Shown here one piece after another: positions 35,913-44,258 of a stretch of 64,000 bases of DNA. Below the pieces are notes generated by a model that saw nothing but the letters and a program-made list of their open reading frames with translations, was not told the DNA's origin and ran no database searches. The stretch covers positions 62,001-126,000 of the forward strand of contig LNES01000003.1 of NCBI GenBank assembly GCA_001464115.1, in the 5' to 3' direction. Position 1 is the first letter of the stretch; the number at the start of each line of letters is the position of its first letter. This DNA comes from Chlamydiae bacterium Ga0074140. GTDB taxonomy: Bacteria; Chlamydiota; Chlamydiia; Chlamydiales; Rhabdochlamydiaceae. Position numbers and translations under genes: made by a program.

Positions 35913-36818
35913 ATGTCTTCATTGTCTTTAACGCCAACGCCGAATTCTAGTATTGCGCTCGGATCTCAATGGAAAGATAAAGTGGTGACCGACTTACATG
36001 ACGTAACGCGGTTTCCTAACACGATCACACAGCTTTGCCTCTCCTACCTTTCTCCTTTTGCCGTCAGCTCGTCTGTGAAGGTGGATGAAGAGTTGCATTT
36101 CACGGTACAAGATATGCAGGTTCTGTGTATGGCCGACTTTGGTCTACGACACGTTACGGGTCAAGAACTTCTCGAAAATGAGTGTCTAGATGGAATGAAT
36201 TATGGGTGTTCGCTCAATCTCTCTCCTTATCGACTGAAGAGGGCGATAGGTGAGGGTAGTGCGCTTATCGGTGTATTTGAAAATTCAGTTCATGGCGGGA
36301 TCGATCGGTTTGAAAAGGGTGTAGACGCGTTTATTGACAACTGTTTGTCGTATGACATTAGAGCCACCTCTTCCGGATTAGTTCTAGATCGATCAACCGG
36401 TGCCGACTTTTTAAAAGTTCTCGATGTCACTCGTTTCATGATCGTCAAGTACCCGATGTATATTCTTCCTGCAGATTACAATGCATGGGGAGATGGTCTT
36501 GGAAGATTTCCCAAGGCTAATGCAGGAGCATCCGATGTCATGCCTCTTCCTGTTCTAGAGTGCAGCAATTGCTGTGAAAAGGAGGAGATGGAAAAGGCCC
36601 TATCAAGAGCGCAATTCGATGAGATTGAAAAAAGAGTCGTTAGTAAGACTCGCACGCTTATCATTCAGAAATTAAGAGCGGAAACATCGGGATTCTTTAA
36701 AGGCAATGAGGGCGACGATATTAAAGCAAGTCGGGAACAATTCGTCACGGATGTCCTAAAGCTTGAGGTACCTAAAGCTGAGCAGCCATCTTTTTTCTCG
36801 CGCTGCACCATTCTCTAA
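35913..36818 (+). CDS. Probable secreted effector with C-terminal CaaX box and possible F-box
   Basis: 301 residues, clear AGAGG ribosome site. The C-terminus is FFSRCTIL, a CaaX box (C-T-I-L); X = Leu is the geranylgeranyl type. Residues 33-50 (RFPNTITQLCLSYLSPFAV) resemble an F-box helix. The middle is unrecognised; a CC pair (ECSNCCEKEE) and a coiled stretch (MEKALSRAQFDEIEKRVV) follow at about 210-240. No membrane helix or signal peptide. The combination of F-box-like and CaaX occurs in Legionella effector AnkB, where the host lipidates the protein. Adjacent to the T3SS block, which would deliver it. Gene identity certain; effector role is inference. Confidence 0.7.
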   Translation: MSSLSLTPTPNSSIALGSQWKDKVVTDLHDVTRFPNTITQLCLSYLSPFAVSSSVKVDEELHFTVQDMQVLCMADFGLRHVTGQELLENECLDGMNYGCSLNLSPYRLKRAIGEGSALIGVFENSVHGGIDRFEKGVDAFIDNCLSYDIRATSSGLVLDRSTGADFLKVLDVTRFMIVKYPMYILPADYNAWGDGLGRFPKANAGASDVMPLPVLECSNCCEKEEMEKALSRAQFDEIEKRVVSKTRTLIIQKLRAETSGFFKGNEGDDIKASREQFVTDVLKLEVPKAEQPSFFSRCTIL

Positions 36819-36828
36819 GGAGTAAATT

Positions 36829-36876
36829 ATGAAATCTCTTTCTTTATCAGATCTTGAGCAAAAGAAAAGCGCATAG
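36829..36876 (+). CDS. 15-residue small ORF
   Basis: MKSLSLSDLEQKKSA, ATG with a very strong AAGGAGTAAATT site, 10 bases after the CaaX-box gene. The 3' end overlaps a hairpin (TTGAGCAA ... TTGCTCAA), so it may be a leader-type peptide or the surviving start of a deleted gene. No homology can be judged at this length. Confidence 0.3.
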   Translation: MKSLSLSDLEQKKSA

Positions 36877-36891
36877 AGACTTGCTCAAAAA

Positions 36892-36920
36892 TTACTCAGT
36901 CTTTTGAGTAAATTTATTTT
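36892..36920 (+). terminator. Putative terminator after the CaaX-box gene
   Basis: TTACTCA / TGAGTAA stem with a short loop, followed by ATTTATTTTTA. A second 8-bp stem (TTGAGCAA / TTGCTCAA, 36854-36888) precedes it. Both are weak in GC. Confidence 0.45.
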
Positions 36921-36947
36921 TACATAATTCCCCCGCGCCTGTTTCCT

Positions 36948-37328
36948 TCACGGCACTGGATCATACTTGATCTGCTTTCCTTCGTAGGGGATGGTCTGGT
37001 AGACCCAAGGGTCATCATTCTCTCGTAGTAACCGATCACATCCGAGAAAGAAGCCTTTTATGAAGCCATGCTTGTGCATGGCGTCGAGCATGTATTGCGA
37101 GGAGCTTGGGCGGAAATGGCTTCGAGGGCCGTCGACTTTGCTGAGGACGTTTTGATGAAAGAGGATGGCTTGTCGAGCGGCCTTCACCATGAAGGAGGGG
37201 TCGCGCTCGAGGGGTTGCTCTTGCGATGGAAGTAGGTCTGCATCTTTGCCCCAGGGCTCATGGAAGCCCGGAGACGCAAATGCTCCGCAGGGGAGCAGTA
37301 AACATGCCAGTAGAATCTTTGAGAGCAT
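36948..37328 (-). CDS. YidD-family protein with signal peptide
   Basis: 126 residues from ATG 37328 (MLSKILLACLLLPCGAFA, signal peptide), preceded by AGAAGGG. The longer frame from 37391 runs into a palindrome and is rejected. The C-terminal part is recognisably YidD: AARQAILFHQNVLSKVDGP, HFRPSSSQYMLDAMHKHG, FIKGFFLGCDRLLREND. The Cys residues usual in this motif (CRFxPSCS) are changed to His and Ser. YidD normally sits at the cytoplasmic face and helps YidC insertion; an exported version without the cysteines points to a different role. Last gene of the T3SS-side minus-strand run. Confidence 0.78.
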   Translation of the reverse strand: MLSKILLACLLLPCGAFASPGFHEPWGKDADLLPSQEQPLERDPSFMVKAARQAILFHQNVLSKVDGPRSHFRPSSSQYMLDAMHKHGFIKGFFLGCDRLLRENDDPWVYQTIPYEGKQIKYDPVP

Positions 37329-37348
37329 CTTCTTTTTCCCTTCTATTT

Positions 37349-37450
37349 GAGCGAGCCTGAGGCGAGCTCCTTGGAGTGCGGTGCTTTGCACCGCCTTGGG
37401 TTCAACTAAGGCGGCGCATAGCGCCGCACTCCACGGAGCGCTTCGCGCTC
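37349..37450. repeat. GC-rich inverted repeat
   Basis: GAGCGAGCCTGAGGCGAGCT at the left pairs with AGCGCTTCGCGCTC at the right, and an inner CTTGGAGTGCGG / CCGCACTCCACGG plus GGCGG pairing closes around GGGTTCAACT. About 100 bp, just upstream of the YidD-like start; no T-run. Confidence 0.75.
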
Positions 37451-37486
37451 AAAGAATTACGCAGCAACGCCTCTCTGTGTCCCTTC

Positions 37487-38422
37487 TTAAAACCCGTACT
37501 GGAGCATGAACACTGGGAAGAGTCCGCGTTGATTCATAAGAGGCGTTGCTTTCTTTTCGTAGAGGCGTTCGTTGTAGTATTTTGCCTCTTCGCCAGCGCC
37601 GTAGATGCCGCCGAAATACCAGCCTGCTTCAAAGCCGGTGAAGATGATGCCTGCAGCGAGGTGGTTGTGTTGAAAGCAGTGAACTGCTGCAGCAATGAAA
37701 AGGCCATTGAGAAGCACGGCGGTGAGGGCGGATTTTTTCTGGCCGAGATAGAGGTATCCAGCGCCGGGTAGGACCATGTTGAAGGCTTTTGCTTTACCGA
37801 CAGATTTTTTCTCCTGCTCATAGGAAGCAAGGAAGGGATTGAGGAATGCGTCCTGGGGATGCTCTTTAGCGTGCATTTTTAGGGCTGGAAAATCAGCGTG
37901 TTGGAGAGCGGAGGAGAGGTGGAGTTTCTCGGCGGTTTTAGGATCATTCTCTTGCATGAGCTGGAGAATGTGCGCGGCTTTTTCGGGCTGCTTTTTGGAG
38001 AGATAACTCTCATAAAGGATCACAAGGAGGTCGTGGTAGGCGGGGAAGGAGCGGTCAACATTTTGTAGACCGCTTCTTTCGAAGGTATAGACATCATCAT
38101 ATTTTTTGCCGAGGTAGTAGCAGAGGAGCACCTCGTATTGAATCTCCTGCCGGCGGAAGGCTGACTCTTCTGTCACAAGAAATTCAGCGCGTTTAAACGC
38201 GGTGATCGCCTGGTAGAGATCGAGCTCATGGGCAAAACCCATGGCGATCTGATACTCTTTTCCCCAATCTTCATGTTTTTCGCGTTCAGTGAGAGGAGGA
38301 AAGGGGTGCGGCAGGCTCTTTAGATATTTGTCCTGCACAGCATAGCTTACTTGAGGCTCGATCTTATCGGAGACGCGGTAGCACCCACAGAGAACTACCA
38401 GCAGTAGAACTAACCTATTCAT
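37487..38422 (-). CDS. TPR-type lipoprotein with C-terminal hydrophobic domain, unknown function
   Basis: 311 residues. N-terminal MNRLVLLLVVLCGC is a lipoprotein signal with lipid Cys at residue 14. Residues 45-190 contain TPR-like helix pairs (AITAFKRAEFLVTEESAF, AAHILQLMQENDPKTAEK). The C-terminal third has FNMVLPGAGYLYLGQKKSAL and two hydrophobic segments (ALTAVLLNGLFIAAAVHCF, AAGIIFTGFEAGWYFGGIYGA), the PGxGYxYxG pattern seen in DUF5683-type proteins. It overlaps cdsC by 8 bases, so it belongs to the T3SS transcript. It may assist the secretin in the outer membrane (pilotin-like), as an inference from position. Confidence 0.7.
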   Translation of the reverse strand: MNRLVLLLVVLCGCYRVSDKIEPQVSYAVQDKYLKSLPHPFPPLTEREKHEDWGKEYQIAMGFAHELDLYQAITAFKRAEFLVTEESAFRRQEIQYEVLLCYYLGKKYDDVYTFERSGLQNVDRSFPAYHDLLVILYESYLSKKQPEKAAHILQLMQENDPKTAEKLHLSSALQHADFPALKMHAKEHPQDAFLNPFLASYEQEKKSVGKAKAFNMVLPGAGYLYLGQKKSALTAVLLNGLFIAAAVHCFQHNHLAAGIIFTGFEAGWYFGGIYGAGEEAKYYNERLYEKKATPLMNQRGLFPVFMLQYGF

Positions 38423-41270
38423 TCTCTGGTTGTTTTACGACGTTAATTGCTTCGTCGAACTCCTCTTTGAGGATGGGGAGTACGGCTTGATCTTTGTAGA
38501 GGTCTTCCTGATGGTCTGTGACCTCTTTGTACTCGGCAAAGTTATGGATGATCTGCGGGCGAATAAAGATGATCAGGTTATCCTTAGCAACAGTGCGATT
38601 GTTTTGGCTAAAGGCTGCGCCAATGACAGGGAGGCCTCCTAAGCAAGGAATACCAGATTTAAAATGCTGTTTGGTGTCGGTGATCATCCCGCTCAGCACA
38701 ACAAAGTGTTTGTCGGGAACGTGAACGCGTGTGTTCAAGCTGGTGTGCGTGGTGAGGATACCGTTTGCGGGGATATTCTGCCCTGGTGCGGGGGCGATCT
38801 GTTGGCTGATGTCGTTTGAAATTTCCAAAGTGATGATATCCTCATTTCCAAGATAGGGGGTGATGCTGAGGTTCATCCCGATGTCGCGGTATTCGATGTT
38901 AGAAGTCGTGGATGTGTTTACCCCACCTTGAACGTTCAATGTAGAACCGGTGTAGGGAATGTTTTGCCCAACGAAGATGGTCGAGTTATTCGTGTCTTGT
39001 GTGATGATCTTCGGGTTCAGAAGAACTGTAGAATCCGCATCCGTTTGCAGAGCCGTTACAAGTGCGCCAAGTGAAATGAACGATCTTCCCTTGTGCATGA
39101 TGATATCACCGATCGAACCGAGATCGAACCCTTGCGTAAAGGGGATCTGTGTATTGGGATTGGGGAAGCTCGTCGCATTGACGGCTTGAAGTCCGGGCTG
39201 TAGCGCTGTGCTGGGGGGCACGCCGGGTGTAAAGGGGTTTTGTCCAGGGAAGTTTCCATATCCCACACCCACTTTGTTCATATACTTCGCAAAACCACCC
39301 CACTGCAGGCCATAGTTCTGGATATTGGAGAGTGTGGTTTCTATGATGAGGACTTCGATGAAGACCTGTTTGAGTGGGACGTCAAGGCTTCGGATCAGAT
39401 CTTGAAGTTTGGTAAGAACTTCCTGATCTCCAGTAGCGATCAGGGAGTTGGTCACGCTAATCCACTGAAGGGAGTTGATTGCATCAACTAGGTTTTTGGT
39501 GGCTGTTGCACTGGCTTTAGAGAGTTCATTTGCAACCTGTTTGATTGCCGTGAGGATGTCGGTGCCTTGGTGGTATTGCAACTTGTAAACTAAGAAGCTG
39601 GTGTTTTCGATCGATTCAATAGAGGGAGGGAGTCCTGTTTTTCCAGCGCTAGGGATGTCAAATTTTGCAAGGAGAGCTTCCATCTTTTTGATCGTTTCTG
39701 GATCTCCAGATACGATTAGAGAAGAGGTCTGTTCCATCCATCGAAGGTTGTTAATCGAGTCAAAAAGTGTGCGATCGGAAACCCTTGCTTCAACGAGAGT
39801 TTTTGCAAAGTCTCGCATTACACCAATCAGATCGGGCCCAGAGAGATACTTTGGAGTATAGAGGATATAGTTTAAGACGTGGCTGCCGGAAACGGATTTC
39901 TGATGTAGTCCGGCTAAAGATTCTGGAGTTGTAACGTCAAAAGTGGCGATGAGTTCTTCCGATTTTTTTAGAGAGTCTGGTGTTCCTGTAAGAAGAAGAG
40001 AATTTGTAGCTGGAATATGCCGCATGGTTGTAAGCGTTTGCAAGAAATCGGGATCCATGAGACCCGATTCTTTAAGATCTTTTGCAATGCTTTTGACTGA
40101 CTCTTGGATGAAATCTACGCTCTGGGTATGGGGCTTATAGATGATGAAGTTCGATTTTCCTCCGATGGTGGCGCCTGGAGGGATATCTGCATCGGACAAA
40201 ACTTCTTGGATCTTCTTCAGCGTTTCAGCATCACCGGTGAAAAGAATCGAACTGGTTTGAGGAACCCATTTCATCGTGTGGATGCTGCGAAGAAGCGCAG
40301 CGTCGGCAAGACCAGAGTCTTGGAGCTTTTTCCCGATCTCCTCTACGCCGTGGACGACCTCTTTTCCTGTTCTGTATTTGGGTTGGTACATCAAAAAGTC
40401 TGAGCCTGTCGAAAGAGCATGTTTCGATTTTGAAACAGGTCGGTCGAGATCTTCCATGACAGTCATGGCGCGCTCAATGAGATTCGGCGTCGAGATGATG
40501 AAAATCGTATTGGTCTCTGGCTGCGGGACGAAGAGCAACGGATTTGTATCCGCAAAAGGTGAGACGATCTTGGTTGCTAAGGCAATAAGCTGAGCAGGAA
40601 CAACGTGTTTAGCTGTGAAGGTCTCAATTTCAAGAGGAGAGTGTGGCGTATCGAGGCTTACGAGAAGCTGACCCATCTTGTCGACATTTGTCGCAATGTC
40701 GGTCACAATCAGCTGACGTGTGGGTTCAAAAGCTTCGATGATCGCACTCGTTGAGACCATCGGTTTGATGAGCCCCCCGATTGTGGAAGGGCTTGCATTC
40801 TTGAGGCGAAAGATACGTGTGACGAGCGGTGCTTTTTCGACATCTTTTTTGTCGACTTCCGCAGAGACGATTGTCGGTATCTGATTTACCGCGACATTTG
40901 TGGTGATGATGAAATTGTTCTCTTGCTCAAGAAAGGTGAGACCGTGGATACGCAGGACCTGAATGAGCGCTGACATGATGTTCCGCGTCGAGATCGGCTC
41001 CTCTGAGACGATTGTGACGTTAAACTGCAGCTCTGCTTCATCGAAGACGAAATTTGTACCGGTTATTTTGCTAACAAAACGGATGTACTCGATGATTGAG
41101 ACATTGTTGAAGTTGATCTTGTAGCCATCTTTGATGCTTTCTTTCTCGCCGATCGGCTCGAAATCTTTCACCGCAAGTTCCAATGTCTCCTCCGCAATCA
41201 ATCCCTCGAAATTCCACGGGGAGAGGGAGAGTGCAAGCAGAGAGAACTTAAAAAAGAAACTTTTACGCAT
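38415..41270 (-). CDS. cdsC: T3SS outer-membrane secretin (SctC/CdsC)
   Basis: 951 residues from ATG 41270 (MRKSFFFKFSLLALSLS, signal peptide); the upstream ATG at 41285 gives five extra residues with no benefit. N0/N1 domains at 35-260 (INFNNVSIIEYIRFVSKITG). Four tandem N-domain-like repeats of about 100 residues follow, each starting YxPKY-like and ending SSLxxTGDxETxKK...D (about 290-680). The C-terminal secretin barrel has VFIEVLIIETTLSNIQ, LNPKIITQDN, VGQNIPYTG and VVLSGMITDTK. Forms the outer-membrane ring through which effectors leave. CT674 of C. trachomatis is similar in length, so the repeats are family-wide. Confidence 0.95.
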   Translation of the reverse strand: MRKSFFFKFSLLALSLSPWNFEGLIAEETLELAVKDFEPIGEKESIKDGYKINFNNVSIIEYIRFVSKITGTNFVFDEAELQFNVTIVSEEPISTRNIMSALIQVLRIHGLTFLEQENNFIITTNVAVNQIPTIVSAEVDKKDVEKAPLVTRIFRLKNASPSTIGGLIKPMVSTSAIIEAFEPTRQLIVTDIATNVDKMGQLLVSLDTPHSPLEIETFTAKHVVPAQLIALATKIVSPFADTNPLLFVPQPETNTIFIISTPNLIERAMTVMEDLDRPVSKSKHALSTGSDFLMYQPKYRTGKEVVHGVEEIGKKLQDSGLADAALLRSIHTMKWVPQTSSILFTGDAETLKKIQEVLSDADIPPGATIGGKSNFIIYKPHTQSVDFIQESVKSIAKDLKESGLMDPDFLQTLTTMRHIPATNSLLLTGTPDSLKKSEELIATFDVTTPESLAGLHQKSVSGSHVLNYILYTPKYLSGPDLIGVMRDFAKTLVEARVSDRTLFDSINNLRWMEQTSSLIVSGDPETIKKMEALLAKFDIPSAGKTGLPPSIESIENTSFLVYKLQYHQGTDILTAIKQVANELSKASATATKNLVDAINSLQWISVTNSLIATGDQEVLTKLQDLIRSLDVPLKQVFIEVLIIETTLSNIQNYGLQWGGFAKYMNKVGVGYGNFPGQNPFTPGVPPSTALQPGLQAVNATSFPNPNTQIPFTQGFDLGSIGDIIMHKGRSFISLGALVTALQTDADSTVLLNPKIITQDTNNSTIFVGQNIPYTGSTLNVQGGVNTSTTSNIEYRDIGMNLSITPYLGNEDIITLEISNDISQQIAPAPGQNIPANGILTTHTSLNTRVHVPDKHFVVLSGMITDTKQHFKSGIPCLGGLPVIGAAFSQNNRTVAKDNLIIFIRPQIIHNFAEYKEVTDHQEDLYKDQAVLPILKEEFDEAINVVKQPENE

Positions 41271-41367
41271 GTAAAATCGCGGCAAAAATGATGAAACTTG
41301 TTGTGAATCCTAAAATACTCTTCTGATTATTGTAAACACGAGAAGAGAGGGGAGTAAGAGTGAAGAG

Positions 41368-41469
41368 GGATCGCAAGCGGGCACGGGCACGGACGCAGGC
41401 ACGAAAGAGAGAAAGAAGTTAGCTTTTCTTATTTCTTTCGTGCCCGTGCCCGCATGCGTGCCCGATCCC
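41368..41469. repeat. Inverted repeat of the CGGGCACG family, second copy
   Basis: Arms GCGGGCACGGGCACG... AAAGA and TCTTTCGTGCCCGTGCC... pair around a short T-rich loop, with GGGATCG / CGATCCC at the outer ends. Same arm sequence as at 14448-14540. Occupies the gap between cdsC and pkn5, 9 bases from the pkn5 stop. Confidence 0.8.
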
Positions 41470-41478
41470 TTTTTCTTT

Positions 41479-43089
41479 TTAGGAGAGTCTGCGGATGCTG
41501 ATCATGAGTTTGGGAGTGCGCTGCGAGGCAAGCGGTGCGAGTGCTGTCATCTTTTTCAGAATGAGATCGGCTTGTCGTTCCGAAGAAAGAAGGGCGTTTT
41601 CGGAAATAGCGAGCGAGAGTTTGGTTTCGAGTTCTTTGCGTGCGCTCTCTTCATTGGGAAAGGCAGTTTCAAGCGAGTGGAAAAAAAGAGAGTCTCCGGT
41701 TTTCCAGTTGTCGATGGTTTCTGCAAAATCCACAGGCATCTGTGTGCCGATGGGAGAGTTTTGTGAGCCGATGAAGCGCGGTGTGCTGTTTACGCCTTGT
41801 GGAAGATGAACGAGTCTTCCGAGTCCGCACGAGAGATAGGCGAGCTGTTCCCGCAAAGGGTCGAGAAGAAGAAGTGCAAATACAAATGGCTGCCTTAAAC
41901 TGTCTTCGACCAACAATCTGTTAAGCGTGGTCATGAAATCCACAACTCGAAAGACCTCTTTGTTTGAAGGCTGCCTCTGGAGGACAAGCGTGCGTACAAT
42001 GCCGCGAAACAAAGCGGTATAAATGGAAGATTGGATGCCAGAACTTGTCGGCTCTCCAATGAGGATTACGTAGCTATTGTTCGGAAAATGGAAGAAATCG
42101 TAGTAGAGGCCCATTTGCCCTGGCCCTTTGTGTTTGGAAAGGCCGACTTCCAACTCTTCCCAACTCGGCGTTTCTGAAGGAAGCAGCGCGTTGCTAGCTT
42201 TTTGCAACTCTTCGACGATCTCTTTGACCTGGTCGCTTCCTGGGCGATCTTTTTCCAGCTCCTCCGATTTTAAATAGTTTGAGAGGTCGGTGATCAGATC
42301 GACAATATCTTGGTAGCGTTCACCGAGAGAAAGCGCGAGCATTTTTCCGATAATCTTCTGAAAGCCTTTGGGAAGGAGGGAGAGGTTGATGATCCCAAAA
42401 CTTAGTTTTCCGACTGCCAGCTCATAAGCGATTACACCAAGAGAGTAGATGTCAGAGGCGTACGTTACGAGGGCAGCATCCTCTTTTTGCTCGGGGCTCA
42501 TATAAGATGGCGTTCCCAACACCTGTGCGGGTGCCCGACTCGTTTTCACCTCTTCATGCAATTGCGCGATGCCGAAGTCGATAACTTTGATCTCACCATC
42601 TTCGGTAATGAGGATGTTTTCGGGTTTCAGATCCCGATGAATCACCCCATGCGTGTGAAGATGGAGTAGCGCGTAGGCGACCTGCAAGATGATGTCGATG
42701 CATTTTTTAAGCGAGAAGGAGTGTTGCGCGATGAATTGTGTGAGCGAAATTCCACGAATAAACTCCATCGCGATGTAAAGTCCACCTTCCCACTCGCCCT
42801 GACCGTAGAGCTTGACGATGTTGGGGTGACTCGCGAGGCCGATGATTTGCGCCTCTTTTAAAAAGCGCTCGACGGCTTCGGGATGTGTGACGTACGAAGG
42901 GGAGAGAACCTTGATCGCAAGCGTCTGGTGGGTTTCAGGATGGATGCCGAGATAAAGGAGGCTCATCCCTCCTTTTGTGAGAAGTCCTTCGATTTTATAA
43001 GGCCCTATTTTATCCGGAATCGAGGGGAGCGTCTCTTTGGAGATGAGATCTGGAAGCGTCTTCTGCTTATAAAACTTCTCCTCTAACAT
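41479..43089 (-). CDS. pkn5: Ser/Thr protein kinase with C-terminal PP2C/SpoIIE-like domain (Pkn5-like)
   Basis: 536 residues. Kinase core 28-290: Gly-loop LLTKGGMSLLYLG, Lys60 (LAIKVL), Glu79, catalytic HRDLKPEN (Asp153, Asn158), DFG at 171-173, all intact. From about 310 a second domain follows: GLYYDFFHFPNNSYVILIGEPTSSG, GIVRTLVLQR, FALLLLDPLREQLAYLSCGLGRL and SLFFHSLETA, the pattern of the RsbU/SpoIIE PP2C-type phosphatase with some acidic residues missing. C. trachomatis Pkn5 (CT673) sits at this position, is secreted and is atypical. Switch between kinase and phosphatase outputs would be interesting but is inference. Confidence 0.88.
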   Translation of the reverse strand: MLEEKFYKQKTLPDLISKETLPSIPDKIGPYKIEGLLTKGGMSLLYLGIHPETHQTLAIKVLSPSYVTHPEAVERFLKEAQIIGLASHPNIVKLYGQGEWEGGLYIAMEFIRGISLTQFIAQHSFSLKKCIDIILQVAYALLHLHTHGVIHRDLKPENILITEDGEIKVIDFGIAQLHEEVKTSRAPAQVLGTPSYMSPEQKEDAALVTYASDIYSLGVIAYELAVGKLSFGIINLSLLPKGFQKIIGKMLALSLGERYQDIVDLITDLSNYLKSEELEKDRPGSDQVKEIVEELQKASNALLPSETPSWEELEVGLSKHKGPGQMGLYYDFFHFPNNSYVILIGEPTSSGIQSSIYTALFRGIVRTLVLQRQPSNKEVFRVVDFMTTLNRLLVEDSLRQPFVFALLLLDPLREQLAYLSCGLGRLVHLPQGVNSTPRFIGSQNSPIGTQMPVDFAETIDNWKTGDSLFFHSLETAFPNEESARKELETKLSLAISENALLSSERQADLILKKMTALAPLASQRTPKLMISIRRLS

Positions 43090-44258
43090 TATCTCTTAAT
43101 CTCTAGGATGCGGACGCCGAGGAGTTCGCCTATTTTCACCAGCTCGCCACGGGCGATCCGTTTTCCTTCGATCGTGAGATGCACGCCCTGTTCAGGGGAG
43201 AGTCCCAGTTCGAGGAGGTTGCCTGGTTTTAGCTGGAGAAGCTTTTCGATGCTCATTTTGAGCCGTCCAATTTCAACCGTCAAGGTGAGGGGAATCTCTT
43301 CTGCGCTCAGCAGCGTTTCAACAGAGCCTCCTTGCGATTCGTTTGAGGACCAGAGGTGGCTTCCTTCGGAGCCCTCTTCAATTGGCTGTTCTACATCGTT
43401 TTCTTCATCGGGTGGTGGTGACATAGTCTCCTCATTGGTGAAAGCATAATCGAGTATTTTAAGGCTCTTTTCTTTGATTCTTCCGCGCATAAGGGGCGTT
43501 TTATTTAGAACAAGGTCGATACTGCCTTTCTGCTGATCAGGATCGAAGCTACAACGATCGAGGATGACCATATCGCCGATCTCCACCTTTTCCCATTGAT
43601 TTTGAAAGAGGCTTGTGTTGCCAATCTCCAAGCGAAGGGAGAGAAGAGTCTCTTTGGCTAAAGGGCTGTCTGCAAGTGAGGGCTTATGCTGTGAAAAATG
43701 CGCGCGAAAAGCATGGTGAAATGCAGAGGGGCATAGAATCCTGCCTCTCAACGTTTCACGCCCCAAAATAAGAGCGAGATCGAGACAAAATCCCCCTTCT
43801 TTCTTGGGAAGAGGATGTTTTTTGCCGAGCTTGGGAGAGAGATCGGAAAAGCATTTTAACTGATCGCAAAGATCTAAAGCCTGCAGCCAGAGATAATGCA
43901 AAAAGCCCTCTTGAAAATCAGGGTGTGAAAAACCCTTGACGCCACGTCCCTCAGACAGGCAGCGTGCCATGAGTTTGCGAGCATCTTCGGAGGAGATCGC
44001 AAAAAAGACCGGCTCTGCAAGGGGTAGCAGCTCAAATGTAAAAAGATGGGGCTCTTCGCCGAGACCAGTAAGATACTCTTCGGGCTTTTTCCAAGCACTT
44101 TTTTCGAGTTCAATCCGCAGATCTGGAAGATTTAATGTTTTAGAAAGGTGGTCTGCAAATTCTTCCCAAGGAAAAGCAGGAGGCTCTCCCCAAAGGGGGA
44201 TCAACTTTGCTTCGTCAACGGCTTCTTCTATTTGCTTAACCCAAGGGCTATTCATCAC
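43089..44258 (-). CDS. cdsQ: T3SS cytoplasmic C-ring protein (SctQ/CdsQ)
   Basis: 389 residues. Two SPOA (surface presentation of antigens) parts: a divergent one near 230-270 (EIGDMVILDRCSF) and a clear C-terminal one at 315-389 (LTVEIGRLKMSIEKLLQLKPGN, SPEQGVHLTIEGKRIARGELVKIGE, LGVRILEIKR). It forms the sorting platform under the export gate. Length is typical. A 4-base overlap with cdsP upstream. Confidence 0.92.
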   Translation of the reverse strand: MMNSPWVKQIEEAVDEAKLIPLWGEPPAFPWEEFADHLSKTLNLPDLRIELEKSAWKKPEEYLTGLGEEPHLFTFELLPLAEPVFFAISSEDARKLMARCLSEGRGVKGFSHPDFQEGFLHYLWLQALDLCDQLKCFSDLSPKLGKKHPLPKKEGGFCLDLALILGRETLRGRILCPSAFHHAFRAHFSQHKPSLADSPLAKETLLSLRLEIGNTSLFQNQWEKVEIGDMVILDRCSFDPDQQKGSIDLVLNKTPLMRGRIKEKSLKILDYAFTNEETMSPPPDEENDVEQPIEEGSEGSHLWSSNESQGGSVETLLSAEEIPLTLTVEIGRLKMSIEKLLQLKPGNLLELGLSPEQGVHLTIEGKRIARGELVKIGELLGVRILEIKR

